From assembly GCA_040437565.1 (NCBI GenBank), contig JBDOQK010000008.1, positions 186,001 to 250,000 on the forward strand: a DNA stretch of 64,000 nt, given 5' to 3'. This DNA comes from Albugo candida (taxonomy: Eukaryota > Oomycota > Peronosporomycetes > Albuginales). The notes under the pieces were generated by a model that saw only the letters and a program-made list of their open reading frames with translations, was not told the DNA's origin and searched no databases. The translations under genes were made by a program, and so were the position numbers. Shown here one piece after another: positions 1 through 9,593 of this stretch (positions are counted from its first letter, which is position 1; each line of letters opens with the position of its first letter).

Positions 1-1024
1 CTGTCGTGCACGAGGATGATGAACTGGTAAGTCGGCTAGAATAAGCTGGAGATAGACCTAATGGTGCGGTTACGATGCAGCTGGTGGTTTCCAAGCCTTG
101 TTCGATTCCGACACACCCATGTGGAGCGTACAGGCACAATTCTCTGCACTCAATTTTACTGCATCTATTTCCGGAGCTGAAATCTCTTCACGTTGTTCAT
201 CGTCTAGATCGATTGACTTCAGGTACGTTTTCTCAGTGTTGACAGGACTTGAGTAGAACCTAATGATTGTGTGCCAAGGAATCGTCATATTCGCCAAAAA
301 TGCTGCAACTGCGAAAAAACTAAGCACAGAGATGACCAAGCGCCAAGTTCGCAAGACTTATCTGGCGGGTGTCAAAGGTTCTATTCCTTTCAAATGGGAT
401 GAAGAAACCAGAAAGCGGCAAGATGAGATCAAGGAGCGAGCTAGGGACATCTGTGACGCTAGTGAGATTTCATTCAGTGAGAAACAGATCCGAGTCAAGT
501 GTCCATTGAGATGTTTGTCGCATAAAAATGGTGTCTGGGAGTGTCATAAAGATGGTAAAGAATCTGAGACAATTTTTGAATTGGATCAGCTCACCGTACC
601 AACTGAGAACCGAGGTGCCTTGAGCGTGCTGAGATGCTATCCAGTCACCGGCCGCACCCACCAGATACGTCTACACCTGCAACTCATTGGACTCCCAATT
701 GCAAATGACCCTTGTTACGGCGGAAAATTACACTTTGGAGTCAATCCAGAACTTTCAAAAACGATCGATGAGACAAAATCATCAGAGACAACAAAACCAA
801 ATGGAAATGAAACGACAAACGGGCAGGATGTGTTCCAACATGCTAATGAAGATATGGAGTCTTATATGCAGAGACTATGTCAGAGATGCCATGACCATGC
901 CGATGAAACCTCTTACAATCAAATACATCAATACTGTAGTGGTATATGGCTTCATGCTTTGGAGTACGAAATCGATAAAAAGAAATTTACTGCTTCTTTA
1001 CCGGCCTGGGCATGTCGATTGTGA
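1..1024 (+). CDS. RNA pseudouridine synthase, RluA/PUS9 family (5' end outside window)
   Basis: This enzyme converts specific uridines in RNA (probably tRNA) to pseudouridine. The RluA-family core is clear once two short introns are removed: exon to 26, intron 27-80, exon 81-222, intron 223-278, exon 279-1024. The spliced protein carries the catalytic motif HRLDRLTSG (catalytic Asp after HRL), then the late family motif PVTGRTHQIRLHLQ near 640-690, and ends with a typical LHA...LPAWA tail. The 54 and 56 nt introns match others in the window. The first exon is cut by the window edge, so the N-terminus and any targeting signal are unknown. The TGA at 1022-1024 closes the frame. A GTGAGT at 1021 could also be a donor to a further exon, but I found no convincing continuation. 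Family assignment is firm; the choice among PUS8/PUS9/RPUSD2-like members is inference. Confidence 0.88.
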
Positions 1025-1158
1025 GTATTGAAGTCATTCCATGGGAGTATTATGAATGATGGGCCGAAACAGCTCTCTCTCATTACTCTCTTCACTAAGG
1101 TCAAGAAAATTGGAGATAGACTGTAAGTTCAAATCCACAACTAGACAATTCAATGATC

Positions 1159-3435
1159 CTAACGAGCCAGATTTTTGGCTTTGGCGAAGTTTGCATCATT
1201 GACTGCATGAGAGCTTGCTTCGTAACTGCAAAACACGCAATCACAAAAGGATGGATAGGATAGCAATTGATCTTGTGTATATGGCAGCAGCATGGCGTAT
1301 ACTGCTTCTGTATCAAGCTGACAGGCTCTCAACGTTTCGACTGCCTGAGCAATTGGAATGACACCTTGTTTGTGCTCATCGCACTGCCTAAACATTGATC
1401 GAAGACGTGGATATGCTTTCAGCTTTTTTGTTGGGTCAGCGGTATCATCATTGCGCTTCGGATAATTCGTCTCCAACGCCAGAGATGCTAGCATGTCCGC
1501 AAAGTCATCATAAAGGAATTCAGCTTTCGCTGTTGTCGAAGCCTCATTTTTCAAGCAGAGACAGAATCGAGCTAGAGTGACGAGTTCTTGTTCAACCAAG
1601 TTGCCAAACGGCTCAATTTTTTCCAGAATCGCACGAGCTACATCAAGGGGTAGAATTCCATTATTCTTTGAGTCTGCCTTCCGAAATATCTGACGCATGG
1701 CATTCAACTGGAAGCTAGATCCAATCCTTCTCCGGATAGAGGCTAGGATACTTTTTGCGTTAGAGTATGGAAATATATCTGGCCGACTTTCGCAAAATCG
1801 CAGTGTTGCATCATCTGTACCAATAATCTTTAGCGACTGGTAAGGCGTGAACATGAATGAGATGATTGCACCGACGTAGAAATCAGCAGCGACAAAGTAA
1901 GTGGGTTGGTCTAATGAAGCGGCAGGCATATCTTTTGAGCACTTCTTATATCGACCACGTTGGAGAAAGCGTCCGCCGATCAAACCAGTATTACTTTCAG
2001 AAATTTCATCTATCGATAGAGTGTCATTCTCCATGTAATATATCAGGATGAATTGTCTAGTACGATCCACTTTGGTATGGACTGCGTGAGGAACGAATTT
2101 GGCTTGAAATCGAAGTATTTTTTTGTCAAAAGTGTCATCGAATGCAACAATGTGGCTATCACGATCAGGAAATGGGCTCGATAGAGCGGCTGAACTATCT
2201 CTTTGAGCATATAAGCGCCGGGGAAGGTTGTGCATTTGTGATATGTGTTTCGGTACATAATGTCCGTTCTCCCACTCCTTCTCGCTTCCGTTGTCACCTT
2301 TTTCTTGCTCAATTCCAAAGGTATTCCAGTAGTACTTCTTTGTGAAATCATCGCAATTTTCCAGCAGGAAGTTCCTTGAGTGTATTCGTATGGTCCGTCC
2401 ACAAACAAGATCTTGCTCGGTGATGAAGGGCATAGCATCAGAAGAGGATTGAGCTGAAAGTGGCGAGCTCCAGCCTTTGCCGTCATTTCGCACTCTTTGA
2501 CGTGATATCAGCAATGCAAAGTGTCCTCGTCCAGTAAAATTCCTTTCAGTTTTCGGCTCCACGACCTCTAGCGTATGATCTTCCAGATAGTAATGCAACG
2601 TATATTTTCGAAGCTCGGGGTACAATGGATGATCATCATGCCACGAGACATCAAAACGCAAGACTTTATGGTAATTGTCGTTATAGTCCCAGAAAGCTTT
2701 TCTTCGATCGATGGCACTACCGTTCATTTCCCCAGCTTGTTTCGGAGGTGGAAGCAGCTCCGGTTGAGGGTACGGCTGAGGTGGTCCCAGTTCTATTGAA
2801 AGCTCGCGCTCGTAGTACGTTCGTGTTGCAGCATCACAATCGACGATCCAAAAGTCACGGCCGTAAATGTGAAGCGACTTCCCAATCCCAAAATCCGCAA
2901 CAGAGAATGGCGCGTTATTTGGCTTTCGGACCAAATGTTTTTTCATGAATTCGCCTTGCAACATACCGCTGTTGGGAGTCTTGGGCTCTAAAATGGAAAT
3001 CGTATGATCGCACAAATGAAATTTTATGACTACGCGTCGAATCCGATCAACAAAGCCACCGCTATAATCGGCTAACTTCTCGATACAATAGCCAAAATAG
3101 CGCAAAACCCGGTCATCGTGCCGCAACCAAGGAGGCATAGAGCTTTTAAAAAGTTTTATAGTATCGGGCATCGTCTGATGTGGACGGGATTCTAGTGATA
3201 GATTGTTGCTAGCAGATGACAGTGGCCGTATTTCGTATACCTGATTGGGCATTCTAGCATCATATAGGTGCTCCATGCTGTGTGGTCGACGAAAATGTGG
3301 TCGCCGCAATCTGTCATAGTAATCTGATCGTATTCCTGGAAGAAGAGGGATAGAGCCTGTAGCATACCCAGTCATACTTCCATCAACGGGTCGCAAACTG
3401 GTGACGAGTAGGCGCTCGCATGGAGATCGTAACAA
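1159..3435 (-). CDS. EFHC1: EFHC1/EFHC2 (Rib72)-like axonemal protein with three DM10 domains
   Basis: A single-exon 758-residue protein with three DM10 domains at about residues 105-209, 253-370 and 436-548, each with the characteristic 'YYLEDHTLEVVEPK'-type core, followed by two degenerate EF-hands near 578-610 and 680-705. This is the exact domain order of EFHC1/EFHC2 and Chlamydomonas Rib72. Those are microtubule inner proteins that bind the lumen of axonemal doublets and are needed for ciliary motility. The N-terminal LPG motif near residue 32 also fits the family. Translation could start at residue 1 or at Met21 (position 3375); the second lies just before the conserved region. The EF-hand loops lack a full set of acidic ligands, so calcium binding is doubtful. 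Presence of the gene implies the organism builds flagella (zoospores). It is divergent from the tyrosinase gene, with a 220 bp intergenic region. Confidence 0.93.
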   Translation of the reverse strand: MLRSPCERLLVTSLRPVDGSMTGYATGSIPLLPGIRSDYYDRLRRPHFRRPHSMEHLYDARMPNQVYEIRPLSSASNNLSLESRPHQTMPDTIKLFKSSMPPWLRHDDRVLRYFGYCIEKLADYSGGFVDRIRRVVIKFHLCDHTISILEPKTPNSGMLQGEFMKKHLVRKPNNAPFSVADFGIGKSLHIYGRDFWIVDCDAATRTYYERELSIELGPPQPYPQPELLPPPKQAGEMNGSAIDRRKAFWDYNDNYHKVLRFDVSWHDDHPLYPELRKYTLHYYLEDHTLEVVEPKTERNFTGRGHFALLISRQRVRNDGKGWSSPLSAQSSSDAMPFITEQDLVCGRTIRIHSRNFLLENCDDFTKKYYWNTFGIEQEKGDNGSEKEWENGHYVPKHISQMHNLPRRLYAQRDSSAALSSPFPDRDSHIVAFDDTFDKKILRFQAKFVPHAVHTKVDRTRQFILIYYMENDTLSIDEISESNTGLIGGRFLQRGRYKKCSKDMPAASLDQPTYFVAADFYVGAIISFMFTPYQSLKIIGTDDATLRFCESRPDIFPYSNAKSILASIRRRIGSSFQLNAMRQIFRKADSKNNGILPLDVARAILEKIEPFGNLVEQELVTLARFCLCLKNEASTTAKAEFLYDDFADMLASLALETNYPKRNDDTADPTKKLKAYPRLRSMFRQCDEHKQGVIPIAQAVETLRACQLDTEAVYAMLLPYTQDQLLSYPSFCDCVFCSYEASSHAVNDANFAKAKNLAR

Positions 3436-3655
3436 TCACATCTTGCTCGTAATGTCTCAGGACACTCAATCTAACGTCTCAGGCGTTGGACAGTAGCCAT
3501 CACGTGACATTGATGCTATTGACTACTATGGAGCGACGTAGATGTGCGTTTGGCAATCGCTTCAAGATCATCTTCTTTCAATCACGAGTAGTGATCGTGT
3601 GTCGTGCTTTACGAAAGTCGGCACAAATAATTTTGGCATCTCGTACAAAGACAAA

Positions 3656-5365
3656 ATGAAAATCGTGTTGATTTGCTTCATGACAGCGTTTGTGCTTGTT
3701 TATGGTCAAGAGAAGAATGACGCTAGTGTGAGTAGTGCAAACAACAGCAGCTCAAGTAACCAAACGGAACAAGCAATGTCGACACCCGAATGCGGTCCTC
3801 GTATTCGCAAGTCTTGGGATCGATTAACCAGTTTGGAAAAGGAGACTTATCTGGAGGCGATTGCCAAATCAATGGATGATGGTCTGTATAGTCAATTTGT
3901 TGAAGTGCACACAGAGGAATTGACAGCGTCCGAAGCCCATCAAACTTGCATGTTTCTGTATTGGCATCGACTTCTTCTTTTAGGATTTGAAAACATGTTG
4001 CGCAGCTACGGTGGAGTCTTCTCGTGCATTACGGTGCCATACTGGAATTATGTGGATCATAACGCACGATTTTTGAATGGACTCTGTGACAGTATGGAAG
4101 ATTGTGCTCTGATATTGCGCGAGTTGGGTGGATCCAGTCGAGGAGAGCGAAGGTCGATTGAAATCAATGGCACCCCCATTCGTGGAAGCAATTACCGCTG
4201 TATTTCGAGCCATCCCTTAAACCATTTCTGCGAAGATTCACTTCGAGATTCTTCGGATTGTGCTGGATGCGTCCCAAGAGGACCGTGGAGCGAGACTCCA
4301 TTTCCGCCGACAGCCAGTATCAGCTCGCTACTGCGACAGCTTTATGAGACGCCAACTATCACCGCAGTTGCTGAGAACTTGGAGCAAGGTCTTCACAGTA
4401 AGTACATTTTGACCTTGTGGGCGTCTGATCGATTCTAATGCTATTTCGCTGAGATAGATACCATACATAATGCATTGAGTGGCGCTATGGCATTTTTAGA
4501 AGCCCCGTCGGATCCTATTTTCTGGTCACATCATGCATCGCTGGATCTCTTACATTCTATATTCTATCACTGTGTTGTGGGTGATGATACTCGATTCCGT
4601 GCCGATCAGATCAAAATGAATGACCCTCATCAGTTCTTAGAATGCAGCCGCCGGATGCCCTTACCTAGCGATCGTGCAATCGATCAAGAAACGCTAATGG
4701 CACAATCGCAGCCAGTGATGCGAAGCGGTGGGGCCATGGGTCTCTCTCCGGCTTCTGTCTGGGACTCGAACCATCCGCTCTATCGCTTTTTCGCCAATCT
4801 ACCTCGACAGTACCTAGAGATCTCGGATATTCGCAATTTGGGGCCGCTCACTTACAATTATGAACTAGTGGGTTTGTTGCAAGATATGTATACGCGATGT
4901 ATTGATCTGGATCTGTTAACATCCTCGATCAGCGGAATGGAACGAAGACTGGACGAGGAAATGGCGGTTTTCTCGGGTCCAGTTCTGATAGAAGATGTGA
5001 ATGGAAATCAAGCTTTTGCCGAAAACTTATGGTTCCCGAAAGTTTTGGAGCAAACGATGACTTTTTTTTCATCGTTTCAGCATCCGAATGAAACAATGGA
5101 CATTGGCACAAACTCGGTCGGCGAGGTATTGAAAGAGATGGAGAAGATGACGTGCCTGTTTTACCAAATGTGTCGCGGTCCAGTTCAAGACTTTACGGCC
5201 GAGTTTCGTCACAATTTTGCCAATGCTCGTATGAGTCCATGTACTCGTGTGATTGCGGATATTGAGGCTGGAAGAGATACCATGAAAGTACCGAATTGGA
5301 AGGAGATCATGCTGGAATCGCTCCCGTGTGACACAAAAGCTCACAAAGAGACCACCTCAGGCTGA
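3656..5365 (+). CDS. Secreted tyrosinase (type-3 copper oxidase)
   Basis: Two exons, 3656-4397 and 4458-5365, are joined by a 60 nt intron containing a CTAAT branch-like site. A longer open frame begins at 3542, but the ATG at 3656 is preferred because it starts a clean signal peptide (MKIVLICFMTAFVLVYG). The copper-A site is represented by His residues in VEVHTEEL and by FLYWHRLLLLGFE. The copper-B site spans the splice junction: GLHNTIHNALSG supplies the HxxxH pair and DPIFWSHHASLD supplies the third histidine. All expected copper ligands therefore appear present. Tyrosinases oxidise mono- and diphenols to quinones; a secreted form could act in melanisation, wall cross-linking or on host phenolics. 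The 569-residue length leaves a long cysteine-containing C-terminal region of unknown role. Family assignment is strong, the biological role is inference. Confidence 0.93.
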
Positions 5366-5611
5366 TCAATTCGGGTCTGCGATTTAGTCTTGGCTTGTTT
5401 GATAGGGAGATTTGTAAAAGAAAAATAGCATGTATGATTTCGACCCACAACACAATTTTCTAATTGAAATGGCGAGTGAGATCACGCAGCTTCCATCTCA
5501 AGTGCACTCCTGGGATTTCCAATGTACGGGCCTTTCCGAAGGTGTGCCTTCAATTTAAGCAAAATGCTCGTATCTATCATGCAATGCCTTGAGCCGATAA
5601 TGTGATAAGAC

Positions 5612-7564
5612 TCAGGTTATATACGGACCGAGAAGATTGGTAAATGGAGAGGCCAAGATTGCATCAACCACCGCAAACTTCCATTCACGGCATTCCTTGG
5701 TGGGCTCTGTGTTGCGATCCAAAATATACTCAAAGAAACCACCGTACGAGATCAGCGCTTGTAATCCCCATTCAGCGTTTTGTGCCGCGACGGCTTGCAG
5801 CAGCCCGTACACTGCTATCCGAAGTTCTTCGAACGGCTGCTTTAATAAAAACATGAGATACTCAGTGGTAGAATCCGATCTGGAAGCACGCCCTAACGCC
5901 TCATAAATGGTCTTGTTTAAATTCCAAATCTCAGCATCTTTTTCCAAGATGTCACAGCTTTCATGTTGCAATCGAGTCGGTTCTGCTAAAACTTTTTTGA
6001 CGCTATGAAGACAATTCACTTTCAGAGGCATCTTGAGTGAGCTTGCCATTTCGAGATATTGTGAGCATATCTCATGTTGTATCAGCACTTGCAGTTCTAG
6101 TGGCATAAAAATCGTGAGAATGTCAATCCTTCTGATGAAGCTCTCACCCTTATGAGAGGACGCAGCGAAAGCCCCTATAGCATCCATTGCTGCAATCTTT
6201 TGAATGTCCTCCGGATCTTGCAGTTTATCTTTGACTTTATCGAAAAATGCCTGGGTTAATACAGGATCGCCCCAATTCCAGCACTTGACGTTCAATTCTG
6301 CAACTTTTGTAGACACTTCCCCAATAAAACGAAGTGATTCTGTGCCAACAAGTGGATCTATCATCAAATGCGGTTGCGAGTTTGTTTTTTTCGGTCAAAT
6401 CGTAATGCATGACTTTATACCTTCCGCCATCGCTAATAGATTACGAAGAGTGTCTGCGAGATAGAATGATTGTTATCATATAGTCGCGGCAAAACCGGCG
6501 ATGTTACGTGAAAGCACCTGAATCCGAGATAAACTGAAGCCCAGCTTTTGTTTGACAGAGCTTTGGAAGAAGTTCTATGATATTCAAAATCAACAGGCTA
6601 TCGTTGGATTCGAGGTATCCGAGAATCTAAAGGATTTAGACTCAGAGATTAATACCAACATGCTCGCTTTGAACTTGACTTACAAGTTTCATCGAGCCCG
6701 AGGAAGCAACATACTGAGCCACTTTTTCGGTGGAACACAGACGTGCGATCGTCTCCAAATATCTCATCAGCTCAACACTTTTACCACCAGTATCACTGCA
6801 AGCATCCAAGTTGTAATGTAACGATATGAAAAGTCTGCAAGAATATCACCATTCTAGCGCATTCTGGTGCAGCACGTCCACAAGAGTCTCATGCACTTCC
6901 GATCCATCGCCAGTCGCAAGCTACAATGTACTGCTTCATATCGCTATAATCGAATACTGTTGGAGAGTATCCTTCACCTTCACCACCACATTAGAAGCTT
7001 TACTTGATATGTCACCATTCTCTGATGCAATCAAATCACAGATCGCATGCATGATCTCATTATCCGCCTAAACGAAGTGTAAGGTTATCGAAAAACAGAC
7101 TCCATCACACTAGTGAGCGTCCCACCAGCACTCCATTCTCCGAAGGCGTCTTTGATCGACTGTTCTTGTACAATTGAGCTTCCACCTGCGCAAGTGTCAG
7201 CTCCTGAGCTTGTTCTTCGTGATGGCGAAGGCCCCCTAAAATGAAGGCTAATGTCTTCAAGCATGTGAGTCAGTCGTCAGCAAAATGTCGATGAACTGTG
7301 CTGAGAAACCTGCTTTGACTGGAAAAATTGAGGATCAACAGCGTTGCACGATAATAAGTGGTCGATACAGGCGCAGACTGTTTTGACTCTGGATGAGTTC
7401 TGTGTGTCGCTCGCGTCGTCTAAGCACTTAAATAATGTCTCCAGTGATACTTTCTCTTTGAATGCATGTTCAATTGCAGAGTCTTTATCATTCGCGCTAA
7501 ATCTACTTGATCGAGCCACAATTTGCTCGTGGAACGCATCGATTTCCAGCCAGATTTCCTCCAT
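5612..7564 (-). CDS. PSMD5: 26S proteasome assembly chaperone PSMD5 (S5b/Hsm3-like)
   Basis: Eight exons rebuild a continuous 514-residue protein: 7564-7310, 7254-7126, 7067-6978, 6920-6850, 6795-6684, 6626-6518, 6453-6421 and 6357-5612. Introns are about 54-67 nt. All joins keep frame and remove every internal stop. The product is an all-helical ARM/HEAT protein with blocks matching PSMD5, including KLATGDGSEVHETLVDVL, ILGYLESNDSLLILNIIELL, DPLVGTESLRFIGE and the C-terminal KECREWKFAVVDAIL. The length is close to animal PSMD5 (about 500 residues). PSMD5 is a chaperone for the 19S base that binds the Rpt1/Rpt2 ATPases during proteasome assembly. The gene lies head-to-tail behind TFIIH p52. 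The splice model is by eye, so individual junctions could shift by a few bases. Confidence 0.82.
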
Positions 7565-7721
7565 AGTAAAAGCGTTAATTTATATTATGATCATATTATA
7601 TCAACTGATTTGAGGTATCGATGATCGCATCGTAGCTCATTATGGAACGCGTCAAGGTAAGCGCCGCCAGATGCAACAAATCATGTCATGTAATCCTTGC
7701 GCTACGATTATCATCGTGTAT

Positions 7722-9417
7722 CTATTGACTGACAAGTGACTTCTGTATAAATTGTCGGATACTTTCGATTCCATTGCTCGAGATCGCCAGTTTGAGATGA
7801 ATTGGATCTGTCCAAGTGAGGAAGCGCTGTTTTTGCGCATATACCCGCACTTGTTCGAATTCCTCTTTACTATTGAATCCGTCAAAGAGTATACCATCGA
7901 TAAATCTGATGCGATTCCTTTCTTTCTATCGTCTCAGTAGCATTTTTATAAACAAATAGAACGAGGAATACTCTGAGTGTTGCTCTTACCTCCCATAGAT
8001 AGATTTGGTCTGCAATATTTTCCGGTACGATTGGGTTGTTCTTTTTCATCCTTGGGTGAGCGTGCTTTAGCAGAAAGTCGTAAATTTGTTGTGCTGATAT
8101 GCCGTGAACCAATGCCGAACGCAAACTTTCTCGAGTGATGAATCCGATCGCAAGATTTGGAAGGCGAGCCTATTCAACTGGTAGCGTCAAAAAATTCATT
8201 CACGTTGCACTACAAGATGCGTACCACAATATCCACAAAGACGCTCAGCATGGCAATATGCAATGTCGATGTCGTATATGCATACACCTTGAAGTTGGTT
8301 TCTACAATGGTGGATAAGTCTGACATTGACGACATGTGCGGTCGGGCCACTTGAGCTTCGCTGTAATTTGATGCAGTCGTTCCGCCAAATATCAAATTTA
8401 CCGCTAGGCTGGTTGTATAAAATCGATCGCTGTTTGATCGTTTGCGATATAGTAGACCAAAATTGTTGAAATCAGTCAATAGCAGCTGTTGCGTCTTGGT
8501 CAGATCTTGGACAGGATAGTATGCGTTCACTTGACAATAACTTATCTGAAAAAGAAATTGCAGAATATCTTCTTGCTTCAAGGCACCTGTGCGATCAAGT
8601 GTCTTGATATATTCTAAAATGAAAATCCACATCTGTATATGAATATCCTTCAACATGAATTCATAGCCTTTGTCTGTGATATGGAGTGCCCGTTGATCAA
8701 CCGACGATTGCATTAGATTGGTGCGCAGAAGAATATCAACAACAGCCTGTGGTGGGTCTGGTACGCTTGTTGAGCCAACCATATAATGTAGTACAGCATC
8801 CCAATGTGAGCGCGCGTATCGCTCTAATTCAGTGGAAGTGAAGGATACTTCCATATCTTTTCCTAGTTTTCTACGACCCTCTTCCCAAGGACATCCTCCT
8901 AAATGACACAGTGCATACTTTTTCGCCTTATATCAGCCTGTTCAAAAATATTCAAGACAAAATGGGAACCTTGAGCTGTTTTTGAAATCCCGTGTGCAGC
9001 TGGTAGGAATCGGTAGATGATTGCGCAAAAATACGTAGTTTACGTAGCTATATACGACAGCAATTAGTGTAAAGCTTTGTGCATATTGAGATATAGGAAA
9101 CGTCTTACTTTGCTTATTGAATGCTTGTACATATCCTCGATAGTTAGCGGCTTTTTCTTTCCTAGATTAGTGGATGAATTATCTTGTACCTGCGTGACAA
9201 GCCATTCACGTAGTACTTGTTCTTGCACGACTGTGTTGCATGACAAAAGACGCATCACAAATTGTTGTGCAATGGATGGAAGTGATTGGAATACAGCTTG
9301 GCACACCCATGGGTCTGCATATAGGCTTTCCAATGTCGCATTTGGCAACGTCTCCAAAAATTCAAAGGCATCCATTCCAGACTCTATCCTATCGTGTGTA
9401 CCACTATTGCGGTACAC
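7722..9417 (-). CDS. GTF2H4: TFIIH core subunit p52 / Tfb2
   Basis: Five exons (9417-9109, 9047-8970, 8926-8225, 8169-7990, 7925-7722) give a 490-residue protein, close to the 462 residues of human p52. Diagnostic blocks: FEFLETLPNATLESLYADP at the N-terminus; SSTDSYQLHTGFQKQLK; ELERYARSHWDAVLHYMVGS; RLPNLAIGFITRESLRSAL; ISAQQIYDFLLKHAHP; and the C-terminal domain IYLWEKERNRIRFIDGILF that binds p8/TTDA. p52 anchors and stimulates the XPB helicase in TFIIH, which opens promoters for RNA polymerase II and unwinds DNA in nucleotide excision repair. Two in-frame start codons exist (9417 and 9375); the second precedes the conserved region directly. The 43 nt intron at 8969-8927 is the shortest in the gene and its junction is the least certain. 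It is divergent from the deubiquitinase gene, 176 bp away. Confidence 0.88.
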
Positions 9418-9593
9418 TGTACTTCAACGGCGGTACAGCTCTCTCCTCTTGGCGCGAAGACGGAAGAAAACGCGCGTGAGATTAGTGCATGCATTTGCGG
9501 AGTTAATTCTAACACGCTGTCTGATAGCGTCCACATATTACATGGAGATTCAGGTAGAATTATATTGATATATATGTATTCCTGTTTTTAATC

